Shown here: piece by piece, positions 25,413 through 34,942 of the stretch
Numbering within the stretch: position 1 is the stretch's first letter
How the letters are laid out: each line of letters begins with the position of its first letter
From: Pseudomonadota bacterium
GTDB taxonomy: Bacteria > Pseudomonadota > Gammaproteobacteria > Burkholderiales > Methylophilaceae
Direction: 5' to 3'
Length of the DNA: 64,000 bases
Assembly: GCA_029563075.1 (NCBI GenBank)
Contig: JAKQTN010000025.1
Coordinates: 1 to 64,000, forward strand
Program-made: the position numbers and the translations under genes
The notes under the pieces: generated by a model
Seen by the model: the letters and a program-made list of their open reading frames with translations, nothing else
Databases searched by the model: none
What the model was told of the DNA's origin: nothing

Positions 25413-26696
25413 ATGGCCACTAAAGCCGAAGGTGAAAAGTTACTATATTGCTCTTTTTGCGGCAAAAGCCAGCATGAAGTCAAAAAGTTAATCGCAGGTC
25501 CGTCCGTGTTTATCTGCGATGAGTGCGTCGATTTATGTAACGACATCATCAAAGAAGAGGTGCAAAACCTCAGCGACATCAAGTCTACCGACAAGTCCCT
25601 GCCTACCCCACAGGAAATCTGTGCCATTCTGGATCAATACGTGATTGGTCAGGTGCAAGCTAAAAAGAACTTATCAGTCGCTGTCTATAACCACTACAAA
25701 CGCCTTGGCCACAACCATATTTCACAAAATACCGTCAAAGACGATGTGGAAATCCAGAAAAGCAATATTTTGTTGATTGGCCCGACAGGCTCCGGCAAGA
25801 CTTTGCTGGCGCAAACACTGGCGCGCCTTCTGGACGTGCCATTTGTGATGGCAGATGCGACTACATTGACCGAAGCGGGTTATGTGGGTGAAGACGTTGA
25901 GAACATTATGCAAAAGCTGCTGCAGAAATGTGATTATGACGTTGAAAAGGCGCAACGTGGCATCGTGTACATAGATGAAGTAGATAAAATTTCCCGTAAA
26001 TCAGACAATCCTTCGATCACGCGCGATGTGTCAGGTGAGGGCGTGCAGCAAGCCTTGCTTAAGCTGATCGAAGGTACGGTTGCTTCTGTGCCACCGCAAG
26101 GCGGCCGCAAGCACCCAAATCAGGAATTCGTACAGTTGGACACCACCAATATCCTGTTTATCTGCGGCGGCGCGTTTGACGGCTTGGATAAGGTCATTCG
26201 CAGGCGTTCTGAAAAGGGCGGCATCGGCTTTGGCGCGGAAGTCAAAAGTAAAGATGACTTGCGCGAAGTGGGTGCCGTGTTACGAGAAGTCGAACCGGAA
26301 GATTTGATTAAATTCGGCTTGATTCCGGAGTTTATTGGCCGTTTGCCAGTAGTGGCCACGTTGGAATCCTTAGACGAAGACGCGCTGATGACAATTCTAA
26401 CCGAGCCAAAGAACGCGCTTACTAAGCAATATGTCAAACTGTTCAAAATGGAGGGCGTGGACCTGGAATTCAGAGAATCCGCCTTACGTTTGATTGCCAA
26501 AAAAGCGCTAGAACGCAAAACAGGTGCGCGTGGCTTGCGCTCTATCATGGAGCATGCGCTGCTGGAGATCATGTATGACTTGCCTTCTATCGAGAATCTG
26601 GTCAAAGTGGTGATTGATGAAGGCACCATCAAAGGCGATTCTCAGCCTATCATGATTTACCAGGATGCACCCAAGGTGGCTGAAACAGCCAGCTAG
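25413..26696 (+). CDS. clpX: ATP-dependent Clp protease ATP-binding subunit ClpX
   Basis: ClpX is the AAA+ unfoldase that feeds substrates to ClpP. The 427-residue protein has the N-terminal four-Cys zinc domain (Cys 13, 16, 35, 38), Walker A GPTGSGKT at 123-130, Walker [11 protein letters not shown], the ClpP-contact loop region, sensor II in [15 protein letters not shown], and the substrate-pore GYVGEDVE segment. The start has a weak AGGA site. After the stop there are 178 bases before lon, with only a short hairpin, so lon probably has its own promoter. Confidence 0.97.
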   Translation: MATKAEGEKLLYCSFCGKSQHEVKKLIAGPSVFICDECVDLCNDIIKEEVQNLSDIKSTDKSLPTPQEICAILDQYVIGQVQAKKNLSVAVYNHYKRLGHNHISQNTVKDDVEIQKSNILLIGPTGSGKTLLAQTLARLLDVPFVMADATTLTEAGYVGEDVENIMQKLLQKCDYDVEKAQRGIVYIDEVDKISRKSDNPSITRDVSGEGVQQALLKLIEGTVASVPPQGGRKHPNQEFVQLDTTNILFICGGAFDGLDKVIRRRSEKGGIGFGAEVKSKDDLREVGAVLREVEPEDLIKFGLIPEFIGRLPVVATLESLDEDALMTILTEPKNALTKQYVKLFKMEGVDLEFRESALRLIAKKALERKTGARGLRSIMEHALLEIMYDLPSIENLVKVVIDEGTIKGDSQPIMIYQDAPKVAETAS

Positions 26697-26802
26697 ACAA
26701 TCACATCAGGAATGCCTGACAAGGCTATTGCAATTAAAAATGAGTCATTTATAGTGATACATATGCCTTCAAGGCTAATTTATGTTATTTGATTGACTAG
26801 CT

Positions 26803-26831
26803 CTTGAATAATCAAAGAATGTTCCCAACTT
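26803..26831 (+). promoter_or_regulatory. Candidate heat-shock (sigma-32) promoter before lon
   Basis: CTTGAAT (26803-26809) matches six of seven bases of the CTTGAAA -35 box, followed after 14 bases by CCCAACTT, a partial match to CCCCATNT. It lies 44 bases before the lon ATG. Expected for lon, but seen by eye only. Confidence 0.4.
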
Positions 26832-26874
26832 AAGAGCATTGGTAGTATTTACCGTGTGAACTTGAAAGTATTTT

Positions 26875-29352
26875 ATGACCGAACAGACTTTGCCAGAAAA
26901 TTTATCCCAACCTAAGCATGACATGATGCCACTACTACCTTTGCGCGATGTGGTGGTGTATCCGCACCTGGTGATTCCTTTGTTCGTGGGACGAGCCAAA
27001 TCGGTCAAGGCGCTTGAGATAGCTTCTGAAGGCAATAAGCAAATATTGCTGGTAGCCCAGAAATCTGCCAACAAAGACGAACCTGATGCCGATGATTTAT
27101 ACGAAATTGGTACCTTGGCGACCGTCTTGCAGATGCTAAAACTACCCGATGGCACTGTCAAAGTTCTGGTCGAAGGGTTATACCGCGTGCGTGTTTCGGA
27201 TTTTGTTGAAACCGAAGAATGCTTTTTGGCCAAAGCCGAAAAAATTGTGCACCCGGAAGAAAGCGACAGTGAAACTGAGGCGCTCATGCGCACGGTTTTC
27301 ACACAGTTTGACCAATACGTCAAACTCAACAAAAAAATCCCGCCTGAGATTTTGACTTCGCTGGCCACCATTAACGATGCAGGCCGTCTGGCGGATACGA
27401 TCTCTGCCCACCTCACCCTGAAACTTGAAGAAAAGCAAAAAATTCTCGAAATGCTGAGTGTCACCGAGCGCCTGGAACATTTGCTGCACTTGATGGAATC
27501 TGAAATTGATATTCTGCAGGTAGAGAAACGCATCCGTGGTCGTGTGAAACGGCAGATGGAAAAAAGCCAGCGCGAATATTATCTGAATGAACAAGTGAAA
27601 GCGATTCAAAAAGAGCTCGGCGAGCAGGACGAAAGCGTCGAGATGGATGAGCTTGAAAAGCGCATCAATGAATCCGGGATGTCAAAAGAAGCACTCGCCA
27701 AGGTGAATGCAGAACTCAAGAAGCTAAAAATGATGTCGCCGATGTCAGCAGAGGCTTCTGTGGTGCGCAACTATATCGATACCTTGGTGGGGCTGCCCTG
27801 GAAGAAAAAAACCAAAATCAGTAAAGATCTAAAAGCCGCTGAAGCGATTCTGGATGCCGATCACTACGGATTAGAAAAAGTCAAAGAACGCATTGTCGAG
27901 TATCTGGCAGTGCAACAGCGTGTGGGTAAGCTGAAAGCGCCGATCTTGTGTCTGGTAGGGCCGCCAGGCGTAGGCAAGACCTCGCTTGGACAAAGCATTG
28001 CCAAAGCGGTTAATCGCAAGTTTATACGCATGGCCTTGGGCGGCGTACGTGATGAGGCGGAAATTCGCGGTCACAGGCGTACCTATATCGGCTCAATGCC
28101 TGGTAAGGTATTGCAAAGTATGAGCAAGGTGGGTGTAAAGAATCCATTATTTTTGCTTGATGAAGTCGATAAAATGGGCCAGGACATGCGTGGCGACCCA
28201 TCGTCTGCATTGCTTGAAGTGCTTGATCCGGAACAGAACCACACTTTTGCCGATCATTACGTTGAGGTTGAATATGATCTATCGGACGTGATGTTTGTAG
28301 CAACGGCCAACACCATGAATATTCCTGCGCCATTGCTGGACAGGATGGAGATTATTCGCCTTGCGGGTTATACCGAAGATGAAAAAATCAATATCGCGAT
28401 GAAGTATTTACTGCCAAAACAGCTTAAAGCGCATGGACTCAAGCCGGCAGAAATCAGCATTACTGAATCAGTGATTCGCGATATCGTACGCTTTTATACG
28501 CGCGAGGCAGGCGTCCGCCGTCTGGAGCAGGAAATCGCAAAAGTGTGCCGGAAAGTGGTGAAAGAATTGCTGCTTAACAAAACCAAAGCTAAAACTAGCC
28601 ACCCAGCTTCAGAAGCTGAAAAAGCGAAGCCGGTTAAAAAGATCATCGTTACTTCCAAGAACCTGGATAAATATTTAGGTGTATACCGCTATGATTATGG
28701 CGTTGCAGCAAAAGAAAATCAGGTGGGGCAGGTCACGGGCTTGGCCTGGACATCTGTCGGTGGTGAGCTGCTTACAATTGAAGCAGTGCTATTACCAGGC
28801 AAAGGTAAAACGATCACTACGGGTAAACTTGGCGATGTAATGCAGGAATCGGTGCAGGCGGCTATGAGCGTGGTGCGTAGCCGGGCTAAGCGGTTAGGTA
28901 TTCCTGAAGATTTTTACGAGAAAAAAGACATCCATATTCACTTGCCTGAGGGTGCTACACCTAAAGATGGGCCAAGTGCAGGCATCGGCCTGACTACTGC
29001 ATTGGTTTCGGTGCTAACGGGTATTCCAGCGCGTGCAGACGTAGCCATGACCGGGGAGATCACCTTGCGTGGAGAAGTGCTCGCAATTGGAGGCTTAAAA
29101 GAAAAGTTACTGGCTGCGCATCGCGGTGGTATCAGAACGGTGCTAATCCCTGAGTCAAACGTAAAAGACTTGGTGGATATTCCAGAAAATATCAAGAGCC
29201 ATTTGCAAATCCATCCGGTTAAATGGATCGATCAGGTATTGGAATTGGCTTTGGAAACCATGCCGCAACCTTTGGAAGAAAAGCCTGTTGAAATTACTGC
29301 AGCAGTTCCAGAAATTGCAGCAGCAGATGAGAAGGTGCCGGTAACGCACTAA
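26875..29352 (+). CDS. lon: ATP-dependent protease Lon
   Basis: Lon is the cytoplasmic AAA+ serine protease that degrades misfolded and regulatory proteins. The 825-residue protein has the N-terminal substrate domain ([20 protein letters not shown] near 17-36), a long coiled-coil, Walker [10 protein letters not shown] at about 362-370, Walker [12 protein letters not shown], and the C-terminal protease with Ser701 in [10 protein letters not shown] and the paired catalytic Lys744 in [12 protein letters not shown] charged insert rich in Lys and Glu ([20 protein letters not shown]) separates the ATPase and protease parts, and a Glu/Ala-rich tail extends the C-terminus past the usual end. hupB follows. 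Confidence 0.97.
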   Translation: MTEQTLPENLSQPKHDMMPLLPLRDVVVYPHLVIPLFVGRAKSVKALEIASEGNKQILLVAQKSANKDEPDADDLYEIGTLATVLQMLKLPDGTVKVLVEGLYRVRVSDFVETEECFLAKAEKIVHPEESDSETEALMRTVFTQFDQYVKLNKKIPPEILTSLATINDAGRLADTISAHLTLKLEEKQKILEMLSVTERLEHLLHLMESEIDILQVEKRIRGRVKRQMEKSQREYYLNEQVKAIQKELGEQDESVEMDELEKRINESGMSKEALAKVNAELKKLKMMSPMSAEASVVRNYIDTLVGLPWKKKTKISKDLKAAEAILDADHYGLEKVKERIVEYLAVQQRVGKLKAPILCLVGPPGVGKTSLGQSIAKAVNRKFIRMALGGVRDEAEIRGHRRTYIGSMPGKVLQSMSKVGVKNPLFLLDEVDKMGQDMRGDPSSALLEVLDPEQNHTFADHYVEVEYDLSDVMFVATANTMNIPAPLLDRMEIIRLAGYTEDEKINIAMKYLLPKQLKAHGLKPAEISITESVIRDIVRFYTREAGVRRLEQEIAKVCRKVVKELLLNKTKAKTSHPASEAEKAKPVKKIIVTSKNLDKYLGVYRYDYGVAAKENQVGQVTGLAWTSVGGELLTIEAVLLPGKGKTITTGKLGDVMQESVQAAMSVVRSRAKRLGIPEDFYEKKDIHIHLPEGATPKDGPSAGIGLTTALVSVLTGIPARADVAMTGEITLRGEVLAIGGLKEKLLAAHRGGIRTVLIPESNVKDLVDIPENIKSHLQIHPVKWIDQVLELALETMPQPLEEKPVEITAAVPEIAAADEKVPVTH

Positions 29353-29407
29353 TTTCATCAGCAGTTACATTTATTTTCATTTATCGCGTAAAATCAGCCG
29401 CAAAGCC

Positions 29408-29437
29408 TTGACAGAGGCTTTTGTAGCTTGATATAAA
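29408..29437 (+). promoter_or_regulatory. Strong sigma-70 promoter for hupB
   Basis: A perfect TTGACA (29408-29413) is followed after 18 bases by TATAAA (29432-29437). The predicted transcript starts near 29444 and carries a hairpin ATAACAGG / CCTGTTAT (29441-29461) in or just before its leader. Confidence 0.75.
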
Positions 29438-29440
29438 GTC

Positions 29441-29461
29441 ATAACAGGATAGGCCTGTTAT
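29441..29461 (+). promoter_or_regulatory. Inverted repeat at the hupB transcription start
   Basis: An eight-base-arm inverted repeat ATAACAGG / CCTGTTAT with a five-base centre lies directly after the -10 box and 30 bases before the GTG start. It may be an operator or a leader hairpin. Confidence 0.4.
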
Positions 29462-29491
29462 TTTAGTTAATAACATTAGAGGGGATTACTC

Positions 29492-29764
29492 GTGAACAAA
29501 TCAGAATTGATTGATGAAATTGCAAAGGCAGCAGGTGTTTCGAAGGCTGCAGCTGGCCGTACTTTGGATGCAACGACAGCTGCCATTACTAAAGCACTTA
29601 AAAAAGGTGATTTAGTCACTTTAATTGGTTTCGGTTCATTTTATGTAGGCAAACGTGAAGCTCGCAATGGCCGTAATCCCCGCACTGGCGCAACAATTAA
29701 AATCAAAGCTGCAAATTCTCCTAAGTTTAGGGCTGGTAAAGCGCTTAAAGATGCTGTAAACTAG
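29492..29764 (+). CDS. hupB: DNA-binding protein HU
   Basis: HU is a small histone-like dimer that bends DNA. The 90-residue protein matches the family throughout: [20 protein letters not shown] at the N-terminus, [20 protein letters not shown] carrying the beta-arm entry, and the [15 protein letters not shown] arm tip with the intercalating Pro. The start is GTG at 29492, with a strong AGAGGGG ribosome site. It lies between lon and two tRNA genes and has its own promoter. Confidence 0.96.
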   Translation: MNKSELIDEIAKAAGVSKAAAGRTLDATTAAITKALKKGDLVTLIGFGSFYVGKREARNGRNPRTGATIKIKAANSPKFRAGKALKDAVN

Positions 29765-29846
29765 CGGTCTTTACTGATTAAGCAATTAATCAGGATTTAA
29801 GCAGTTAGTTGTAAGCTTTATCATGTCTTTGGCGATAAAGCTCGCG

Positions 29847-29922
29847 GGGTGCTTAGCTCAGTTGGTAGAGCGTCGCCCTTACAAGGCGAATGTCAGCGGT
29901 TCGACCCCGTTAGCACCCACCA
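29847..29922 (+). tRNA. tRNA-Val (anticodon UAC)
   Basis: The 76-base gene has acceptor GGGTGCT / AGCACCC, D-arm TAGCTCAGTTGGTAGAGC, anticodon stem CGCCC / AAGGCG around TAC, T-arm GCGGTTCGACCCCGT, and encoded CCA. Confidence 0.97.
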
Positions 29923-29953
29923 ATAACTAACATGTATCGCCTCAAAATATATT

Positions 29954-29980
29954 AAGAGTGCTAGAATTTTTAGCACTCTT
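29954..29980 (+). terminator. Hairpin between tRNA-Val and tRNA-Asp
   Basis: A perfect 10-base stem AAGAGTGCTA / TAGCACTCTT with a seven-base loop follows tRNA-Val; TCATTTT comes after, a weak T-tract. It could end the hupB/tRNA-Val transcript. Confidence 0.55.
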
Positions 29981-30045
29981 TCATTTTGAATGCTTTATTA
30001 GATGCCAAAGGCTGTAGCAATCTTGTTGTTTTAAAGTAGTAAACT

Positions 30046-30122
30046 GGAGTGGTAGTTCAGTTGGTTAGAATACCGGCCTGTCACGCCGGGGGTCGCGGGT
30101 TCGAGCCCCGTCCACTCCGCCA
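30046..30122 (+). tRNA. tRNA-Asp (anticodon GUC)
   Basis: The 77-base gene has acceptor GGAGTGG / CCACTCC, the D-arm TAGTTCAGTTGGTTAGAATA, anticodon arm CCGGC / GCCGG around CTGTCAC with anticodon GTC, T-arm CGCGGGTTCGAGCCCCG, and encoded CCA. Confidence 0.97.
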
Positions 30123-30130
30123 ATTCAAAG

Positions 30131-30159
30131 AAAAGCGAACTTAACGGTTCGCTTTTTTT
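30131..30159 (+). terminator. Rho-independent terminator after tRNA-Asp
   Basis: The stem AAAAGCGAAC / GTTCGCTTTT with a six-base loop is followed by a T-run. Confidence 0.85.
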
Positions 30160-30275
30160 ATGCCTGATTCAGAATAGCCACCTACCATCAGATTCAAGAT
30201 GTAACCGTCATTTTCTACAACTGTTATATAATAGAACGTTATGCAATTTAGCGATAAAATTTAGAAAGTTAAAGT

Positions 30276-32174
30276 ATGTTAGAAGCAATTCGGAAACACA
30301 CCACAGGCTGGCTAGCCAAACTTATTCTAGCCTTGATTACTATTCCTTTTGCCTTGTTTGGCATCGATTCATATTTCAATCAGGCAGGCAGCAATGTTGC
30401 AATTGCCAAAGTAAATGGAGATAAAATTTCGATTCAGGAATATGGCAATGCAATTGAAAATGTGCGGAATCGTTTGCAATCAGAAGGCCAGAAAGTAGAT
30501 GCGGCCTTACTGGAAAGCCCGGAGTTGAAGCAATCAGTTCTAGATGGTTTAATCACACGTCGTTTGGTGAATGAAGAAATCCATCGGGCTAATTTTAAAA
30601 TCAGCGATGAGCAGTTAAGCCAGCATATTTTGAGCATGCCGGAATTTCAGCAAGAGGGTAAGTTTTCTGAGGATATTTATCAAAAAACCTTGGCGCAGAA
30701 TAAACTCACCGCATCAAAATTTGAAAATGACAGACGCAGAGAATTGCTTGCGCAGCAAGCGCGTGATGGCTTGGGGATGCTGGTATCGATTCCCAAGGCA
30801 ATGGCAGAGCAAACCTTGAAATTTGCGCATCAGCAACGCGACGTCAGCGTGGCGGAGATCAAAACCGCACAATTTTTGACTCAGGTAAAAGTGACGCCAG
30901 AGCAAGTTAAAGCCTATTACGATATACATAAAGACAAGTTTAAAGTGCCAGAGCAAGTCAAGATTGAGTTCGCTTTGCTTTCAGCCGCTGGCCTGGTTTC
31001 TCAGGTATCGGTAACGGATGCGGAAGTGAAGCATTTTTATGATGAAAATGCAGCAAAATTCCAGGGGAATGAGCAGCGCCATGCAAGCCATATTCTAATT
31101 GGGTTTGGTGCGAGCGCTTCTGCTGAAGAAAAAGCGGCGGCGAAGGATAAAGCGGCTGATATCCTGGCGCAATTGAGAAAAAATCCAAAACGCTTTGAGG
31201 AGTTGGCCACGAAAAACTCGCAAGATCCCGGCTCTGCCACCAAAGGCGGCGATTTGGGCAGCTTCGGGCGGGGCGCCATGGTGAAGCCGTTTGAAGATGC
31301 TGTGTTTAGCATGAAGGTCAATCAAATCAGTGATCTGGTGGAATCCGAGTTTGGCTACCACATCATCCGGCTGAACGGGGTCAGTGGCCAAAGCACTTCT
31401 TTTGACAGCATGAAAGCGCAAATCAAAGGCGAGCTGATTTTTCAAAAAGCACAGGCTAAGTATGCCGAACTGGCGGATGAATTCAGCAATACCGTGTATG
31501 AGCAGTCTGGCAGTTTGAAGCCTGCCGCAGATAAATTCGGCTTGCAGGTGCAAACAAGCGGCTGGATGAGTCGCGAAGACGGCGTCAAGTTTTTCAAGAA
31601 TGATAAGCTCATGAGCTTGGTGTTTTCTGACGAAGTGCTCAAAGAAAAACGTAATACTGAAGCTGTAGAAGTTTCGTCAAACAACCTGGTTTCGGCGCGA
31701 GTGGTAGATTACAAGCCATCTGCGCCGCGTAGCTTTGATGAGGTTAAGGGTGGCATCGAAGCCTTTTTAAAACTTGAGCAGGCAGAGAAGCTGGCTACCG
31801 AAAAAGGTAAGGCTGCTTTAGCGAAACTTAAAGCAGGGGATGCTGGTAAAGATCTGGAGTGGATTCCTACGGTGACGATTGACCGCAAGAACGCACAGGG
31901 CTTAACAGAAGGCGTGATGAACCAGGCCTTTAAAATCGATACCAGTAAATTGCCTGCCTATGCCGGCTTTATGAACGGCAAAACAAGTTATACCATTGTG
32001 CAGGTAAGCCGCGTGGATAACGCTTTGGCTGCGGATGAAGAAGCGAAAAAGAATGCTGAAGCTGAGCTGCAAGCGGCTATGGCGGCGGAATACATCAGTG
32101 CTTACGGAAAATCGCTCAAAGCTAAAAGTGATATCGTGGTGAACCGCAAACTGCTGGAAGCGCCCGCTCAATAG
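30276..32174 (+). CDS. ppiD: Periplasmic chaperone / peptidyl-prolyl isomerase PpiD
   Basis: PpiD is anchored in the inner membrane near the Sec translocon and helps fold exported proteins. The 632-residue protein has the family start MLEAIRKHTTGWLAKLILAL with one membrane helix (about 12-34), a SurA-like N-terminal helical domain, then a parvulin domain at about 265-365 (ASHILIGFGASASAEEKAAA, GGDLGSFGRGAMVKPFEDAV, ESEFGYHIIRLNGV) and a second, non-catalytic C-terminal part. It follows tRNA-Asp with a TATAAT box at 30227-30232 but a poor -35. Confidence 0.95.
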   Translation: MLEAIRKHTTGWLAKLILALITIPFALFGIDSYFNQAGSNVAIAKVNGDKISIQEYGNAIENVRNRLQSEGQKVDAALLESPELKQSVLDGLITRRLVNEEIHRANFKISDEQLSQHILSMPEFQQEGKFSEDIYQKTLAQNKLTASKFENDRRRELLAQQARDGLGMLVSIPKAMAEQTLKFAHQQRDVSVAEIKTAQFLTQVKVTPEQVKAYYDIHKDKFKVPEQVKIEFALLSAAGLVSQVSVTDAEVKHFYDENAAKFQGNEQRHASHILIGFGASASAEEKAAAKDKAADILAQLRKNPKRFEELATKNSQDPGSATKGGDLGSFGRGAMVKPFEDAVFSMKVNQISDLVESEFGYHIIRLNGVSGQSTSFDSMKAQIKGELIFQKAQAKYAELADEFSNTVYEQSGSLKPAADKFGLQVQTSGWMSREDGVKFFKNDKLMSLVFSDEVLKEKRNTEAVEVSSNNLVSARVVDYKPSAPRSFDEVKGGIEAFLKLEQAEKLATEKGKAALAKLKAGDAGKDLEWIPTVTIDRKNAQGLTEGVMNQAFKIDTSKLPAYAGFMNGKTSYTIVQVSRVDNALAADEEAKKNAEAELQAAMAAEYISAYGKSLKAKSDIVVNRKLLEAPAQ

Positions 32175-32187
32175 AGCAGGATGAAAT

Positions 32188-32233
32188 AAAAAAGCCGATG
32201 CCAAGTTTTATTCTTGGGCATCGGCTTTTTTAT
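32188..32233. terminator. Bidirectional terminator between ppiD and fabI
   Basis: The stem AAAAAAGCCGATGCC / GGGCATCGGCTTTTTT, extended past a one-base bulge, lies between two converging genes and has A/T tracts on both sides. Confidence 0.88.
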
Positions 32234-32249
32234 TCGGCGATTGAAGCGT

Positions 32250-33035
32250 TTAGTCGATTTGACCGGCAGCGGTGATATTCATGCCGCCATCCACGTAAGT
32301 AATTTCACCGGTAATCCCTGAAGCCAGATCACTGCATAAGAACGCCGCAGCATTGCCCACTTCCTCGATGGTAACATTGCGGCGCAATGCCGCGTGTTTT
32401 TCGTTAAAGCCTATCATTTTGTCGAAGTCTGCAATACCTGACGCTGCAAGCGTTTTAATAGGACCTGCAGAAACCGCATTCACGCGGATGCCTCTCGGGC
32501 CCAGGCTTTGTGCCAGATAGCGCACGTTAGCCTCTAGGCTGGCCTTTGCGACGCCCATCACGTTGTAGTTGGGCATGGTGCGCTCTGCGCCCAGATAACT
32601 CAGGGTTAACAGGCTGCCTTTGCGGCCTTGCATCATCGGATAAGCAGCTTTAGCAAGGGCAGAGAAGCTGTATGAGCTGATATCATGCGCGATGCGGAAG
32701 TATTCGCGGTTGATAGCATCCAGATAATCGCCTTCCAATGCCACTTTTGGCACAAAAGCGACCGAGTGAACCAGGCCATCCAGACCATCCCAGTGTTTAG
32801 CGAGTGCAGGAAAGAGAGCGTCAATCTGCGCATCTTCAGCCACGTCGCAAGGCAGTACGATTTTGGAATCAAAATCAGCGGCTAAATCAGCTACGCGTTT
32901 TTCATGTTTTTCCATTTGATAGGTGAACGCAAGTTCTGCACCTTCACGCTTCATGGCGCCAGCAATGCCATATGCAATGCTGCGGTTGCTTAATAAACCT
33001 GCGATTAATACTTTTTTGCCCGCTAAAAATCCCAT
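32250..33035 (-). CDS. fabI: Enoyl-[acyl-carrier-protein] reductase (NADH)
   Basis: FabI performs the last reduction of each fatty acid elongation cycle. The 261-residue protein is a short-chain dehydrogenase of the FabI type: [20 protein letters not shown] at the N-terminus with the variant Gly-rich loop, [13 protein letters not shown], and the Tyr-x(6)-Lys pair in [20 protein letters not shown] with K following, then [20 protein letters not shown]. It lies 23 bases after the second peptide permease gene and may be cotranscribed with it. Confidence 0.95.
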   Translation of the reverse strand: MGFLAGKKVLIAGLLSNRSIAYGIAGAMKREGAELAFTYQMEKHEKRVADLAADFDSKIVLPCDVAEDAQIDALFPALAKHWDGLDGLVHSVAFVPKVALEGDYLDAINREYFRIAHDISSYSFSALAKAAYPMMQGRKGSLLTLSYLGAERTMPNYNVMGVAKASLEANVRYLAQSLGPRGIRVNAVSAGPIKTLAASGIADFDKMIGFNEKHAALRRNVTIEEVGNAAAFLCSDLASGITGEITYVDGGMNITAAGQID

Positions 33036-33058
33036 ATCTCTATCCTAATATATTTGGC

Positions 33059-33898
33059 TTATTTATTTGAACTGGAACGAGGGTCAAGTGCATCACGCAA
33101 ACCTTCGCCAAGCAAATTATACCCCAATACGGTGATTAAAATCGCCAGACCCGGGAATAGCGACAGCCACCAGGCAAACTGAATGTAATCCTTGCCATCG
33201 GTGAGGATGTTTCCCCAGGAGGCCTGCGGTGCCTGTACGCCTAAGCCTAAAAAACTGAGCCCTGATTCCATCAGCACCGCACCGGCAATGCCTAGTACTG
33301 AGCTTACAATAATCGGCGTGAGGCTGTTGGGCAGTAAATGCGTAAAGATCAAGCGCGCATCCTTTGCGCCCAGCGTGCGTGAGGCCATGACAAACTCCCG
33401 TCCGCTCAGGCTTAGAAATTCGGCGCGCACTAGGCGCGTGACGCCCATCCACGAGGTAAGTCCAATCACAATCATGACATTTACGATGGACGGTGTTAAA
33501 AAGGCGATGACGGCAAGAATGAGGAAAAAGCTGGGGATTGAAAGCATCACATCGACCAGACGCATGATGAGTGTATCTACCCAGCCGCGATAATAACCGG
33601 CAATGGCGCCCAGCAGGATGCCGATAGCCGTGGAAATGCCTACCGCAACCAGACCGACCAGTAATGAAATGCGGCCGCCAAACAGCATGCGGCTTAAGAC
33701 GTCGCGGCCGAGACCGTCTGTGCCCATCCAGTGCTGCCAGGATGGCCCGAGCAATATGGCTTTTACGTTGATTTCATCGGGATCATACGGTGAAATCACA
33801 GGTGCCAGCATGGCAAGTAAAAACACCATGACAATAATGATGAAGCCTGCCTTAGATAAGGGATTGGCTAGCGCTTTTTTGAATATATTGTGGCTCAT
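33059..33898 (-). CDS. Peptide ABC transporter permease (DppC/OppC type)
   Basis: This 279-residue inner-membrane protein is the second permease of a peptide importer. It has an N-terminal helix after a short cytoplasmic segment (KAGFIIIVMVFLLAMLAPVI), the typical extracytoplasmic HWMGTDGLGRDVLSRMLFGG, five further helices, and the EAA loop FVMASRTLGAKDARLIFTHL that contacts the ATPase. FLGLGVQAPQASWGNILTDG near the C-terminus is diagnostic of the DppC/OppC group. It starts two bases after the stop of the partner permease. Confidence 0.93.
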   Translation of the reverse strand: MSHNIFKKALANPLSKAGFIIIVMVFLLAMLAPVISPYDPDEINVKAILLGPSWQHWMGTDGLGRDVLSRMLFGGRISLLVGLVAVGISTAIGILLGAIAGYYRGWVDTLIMRLVDVMLSIPSFFLILAVIAFLTPSIVNVMIVIGLTSWMGVTRLVRAEFLSLSGREFVMASRTLGAKDARLIFTHLLPNSLTPIIVSSVLGIAGAVLMESGLSFLGLGVQAPQASWGNILTDGKDYIQFAWWLSLFPGLAILITVLGYNLLGEGLRDALDPRSSSNK

Positions 33899-33900
33899 GG

Positions 33901-34923
33901 TTAATCTCTTACCACGCCACGTCGCACACGCGGATCAGCCCAGGCATAGGCGATGTCAGCAATCAGGTTGCCCACTAAAGTAAGTGCAGAGCCAATGGTT
34001 AAAATGCCCATGACTACAGGAAAATCGCGCATCATGACGGAATCGTAAAATAATTTCCCCATGCCAGGGATGGCAAAAATGGTTTCGGCAATGACTGAGC
34101 CGCCAATCAATCCGGGAATAGATAAGCCAACGATGGTAATGAGCGGTAGCAGGGCATTGCGTAGTGCATGCGTATACACCACTTTGTGCTCGCTTAAACC
34201 TTTGGCGCGTGCGGTGGTGATGTAATCCTGGTGAAATACATCCAGCATGCCATTTTTTACAAATAACGTAATGCCCGCCAAGCCTGTGATTGAGGGAATC
34301 AACACAGGTAAGATTAAATGATTTACCGAGTCCTTAAACTTGCCAAAAGCGTCTAAAGACTCATAGTTAAGGCTATGCAGGCCTGAAATCGGTAACCAAT
34401 TATTCACGACCCCAAGCCAATACATGAGCAGTAAAGACAGCCAAAAGCCGGGAATCGAAAAGCCGATAAAATTAAACAGCGTAATCGATTTGTCCTGCCA
34501 TCTGTTATATGTGCTGGCGGCAATAATACCAAGCGGTATCGCTAGCATCAGCGTAATCATCAAACCTAATACATTGATGAGCAGCGTAATAGGCAGGGCC
34601 TCCTGAATCAAGCCTTTGTTTACATTGCCATCTTTATCCTTGGTTTGCCAAAACACAGGTTTTTGATGGCTGGCGAAAGAAGTTCCAAAATCCAGTGTGG
34701 CCATGCGTTTGAGCCATAGTCCGTACTGCACAATCACCGGCTTGTCCAAGTTATAAAGTTCACGCAGTCTTTGGCGCGATTCCTCAGACGCTTTCGGATT
34801 GAATGAAGCTTCGTTGCTGGTAATGTCGCCAGGTGCCAAGTGCATGATAAAGAAAGAAATCAGGCTGATTCCAACTAACAGTGGAATCATCCATAACACG
34901 CGTTTAATGAGATATTTAATCAT
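33901..34923 (-). CDS. Peptide ABC transporter permease (DppB/OppB type)
   Basis: The 340-residue protein is the first permease of the importer. The N-terminal MIKYLIKRVLWMIPLLVGIS helix, ISFFIMHLAPGDI, the LYNLDKPVIVQYGLWLKRMA segment, six membrane helices and the EAA loop YITTARAKGLSEHKVVYTHA are typical. IAETIFAIPGMGKLFYDSVM near the C-terminus fits the DppB/OppB group. It follows the binding protein gene by 19 bases. No ATPase gene of the system lies in the window. Confidence 0.93.
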   Translation of the reverse strand: MIKYLIKRVLWMIPLLVGISLISFFIMHLAPGDITSNEASFNPKASEESRQRLRELYNLDKPVIVQYGLWLKRMATLDFGTSFASHQKPVFWQTKDKDGNVNKGLIQEALPITLLINVLGLMITLMLAIPLGIIAASTYNRWQDKSITLFNFIGFSIPGFWLSLLLMYWLGVVNNWLPISGLHSLNYESLDAFGKFKDSVNHLILPVLIPSITGLAGITLFVKNGMLDVFHQDYITTARAKGLSEHKVVYTHALRNALLPLITIVGLSIPGLIGGSVIAETIFAIPGMGKLFYDSVMMRDFPVVMGILTIGSALTLVGNLIADIAYAWADPRVRRGVVRD

Positions 34924-34942
34924 GCAGGACTTATAATTATTA

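Noticed and set aside
26775-27533. 252-codon minus-strand frame over the 5' part of lon
   Set aside because: Antisense shadow of lon; very Ser-rich and low complexity.
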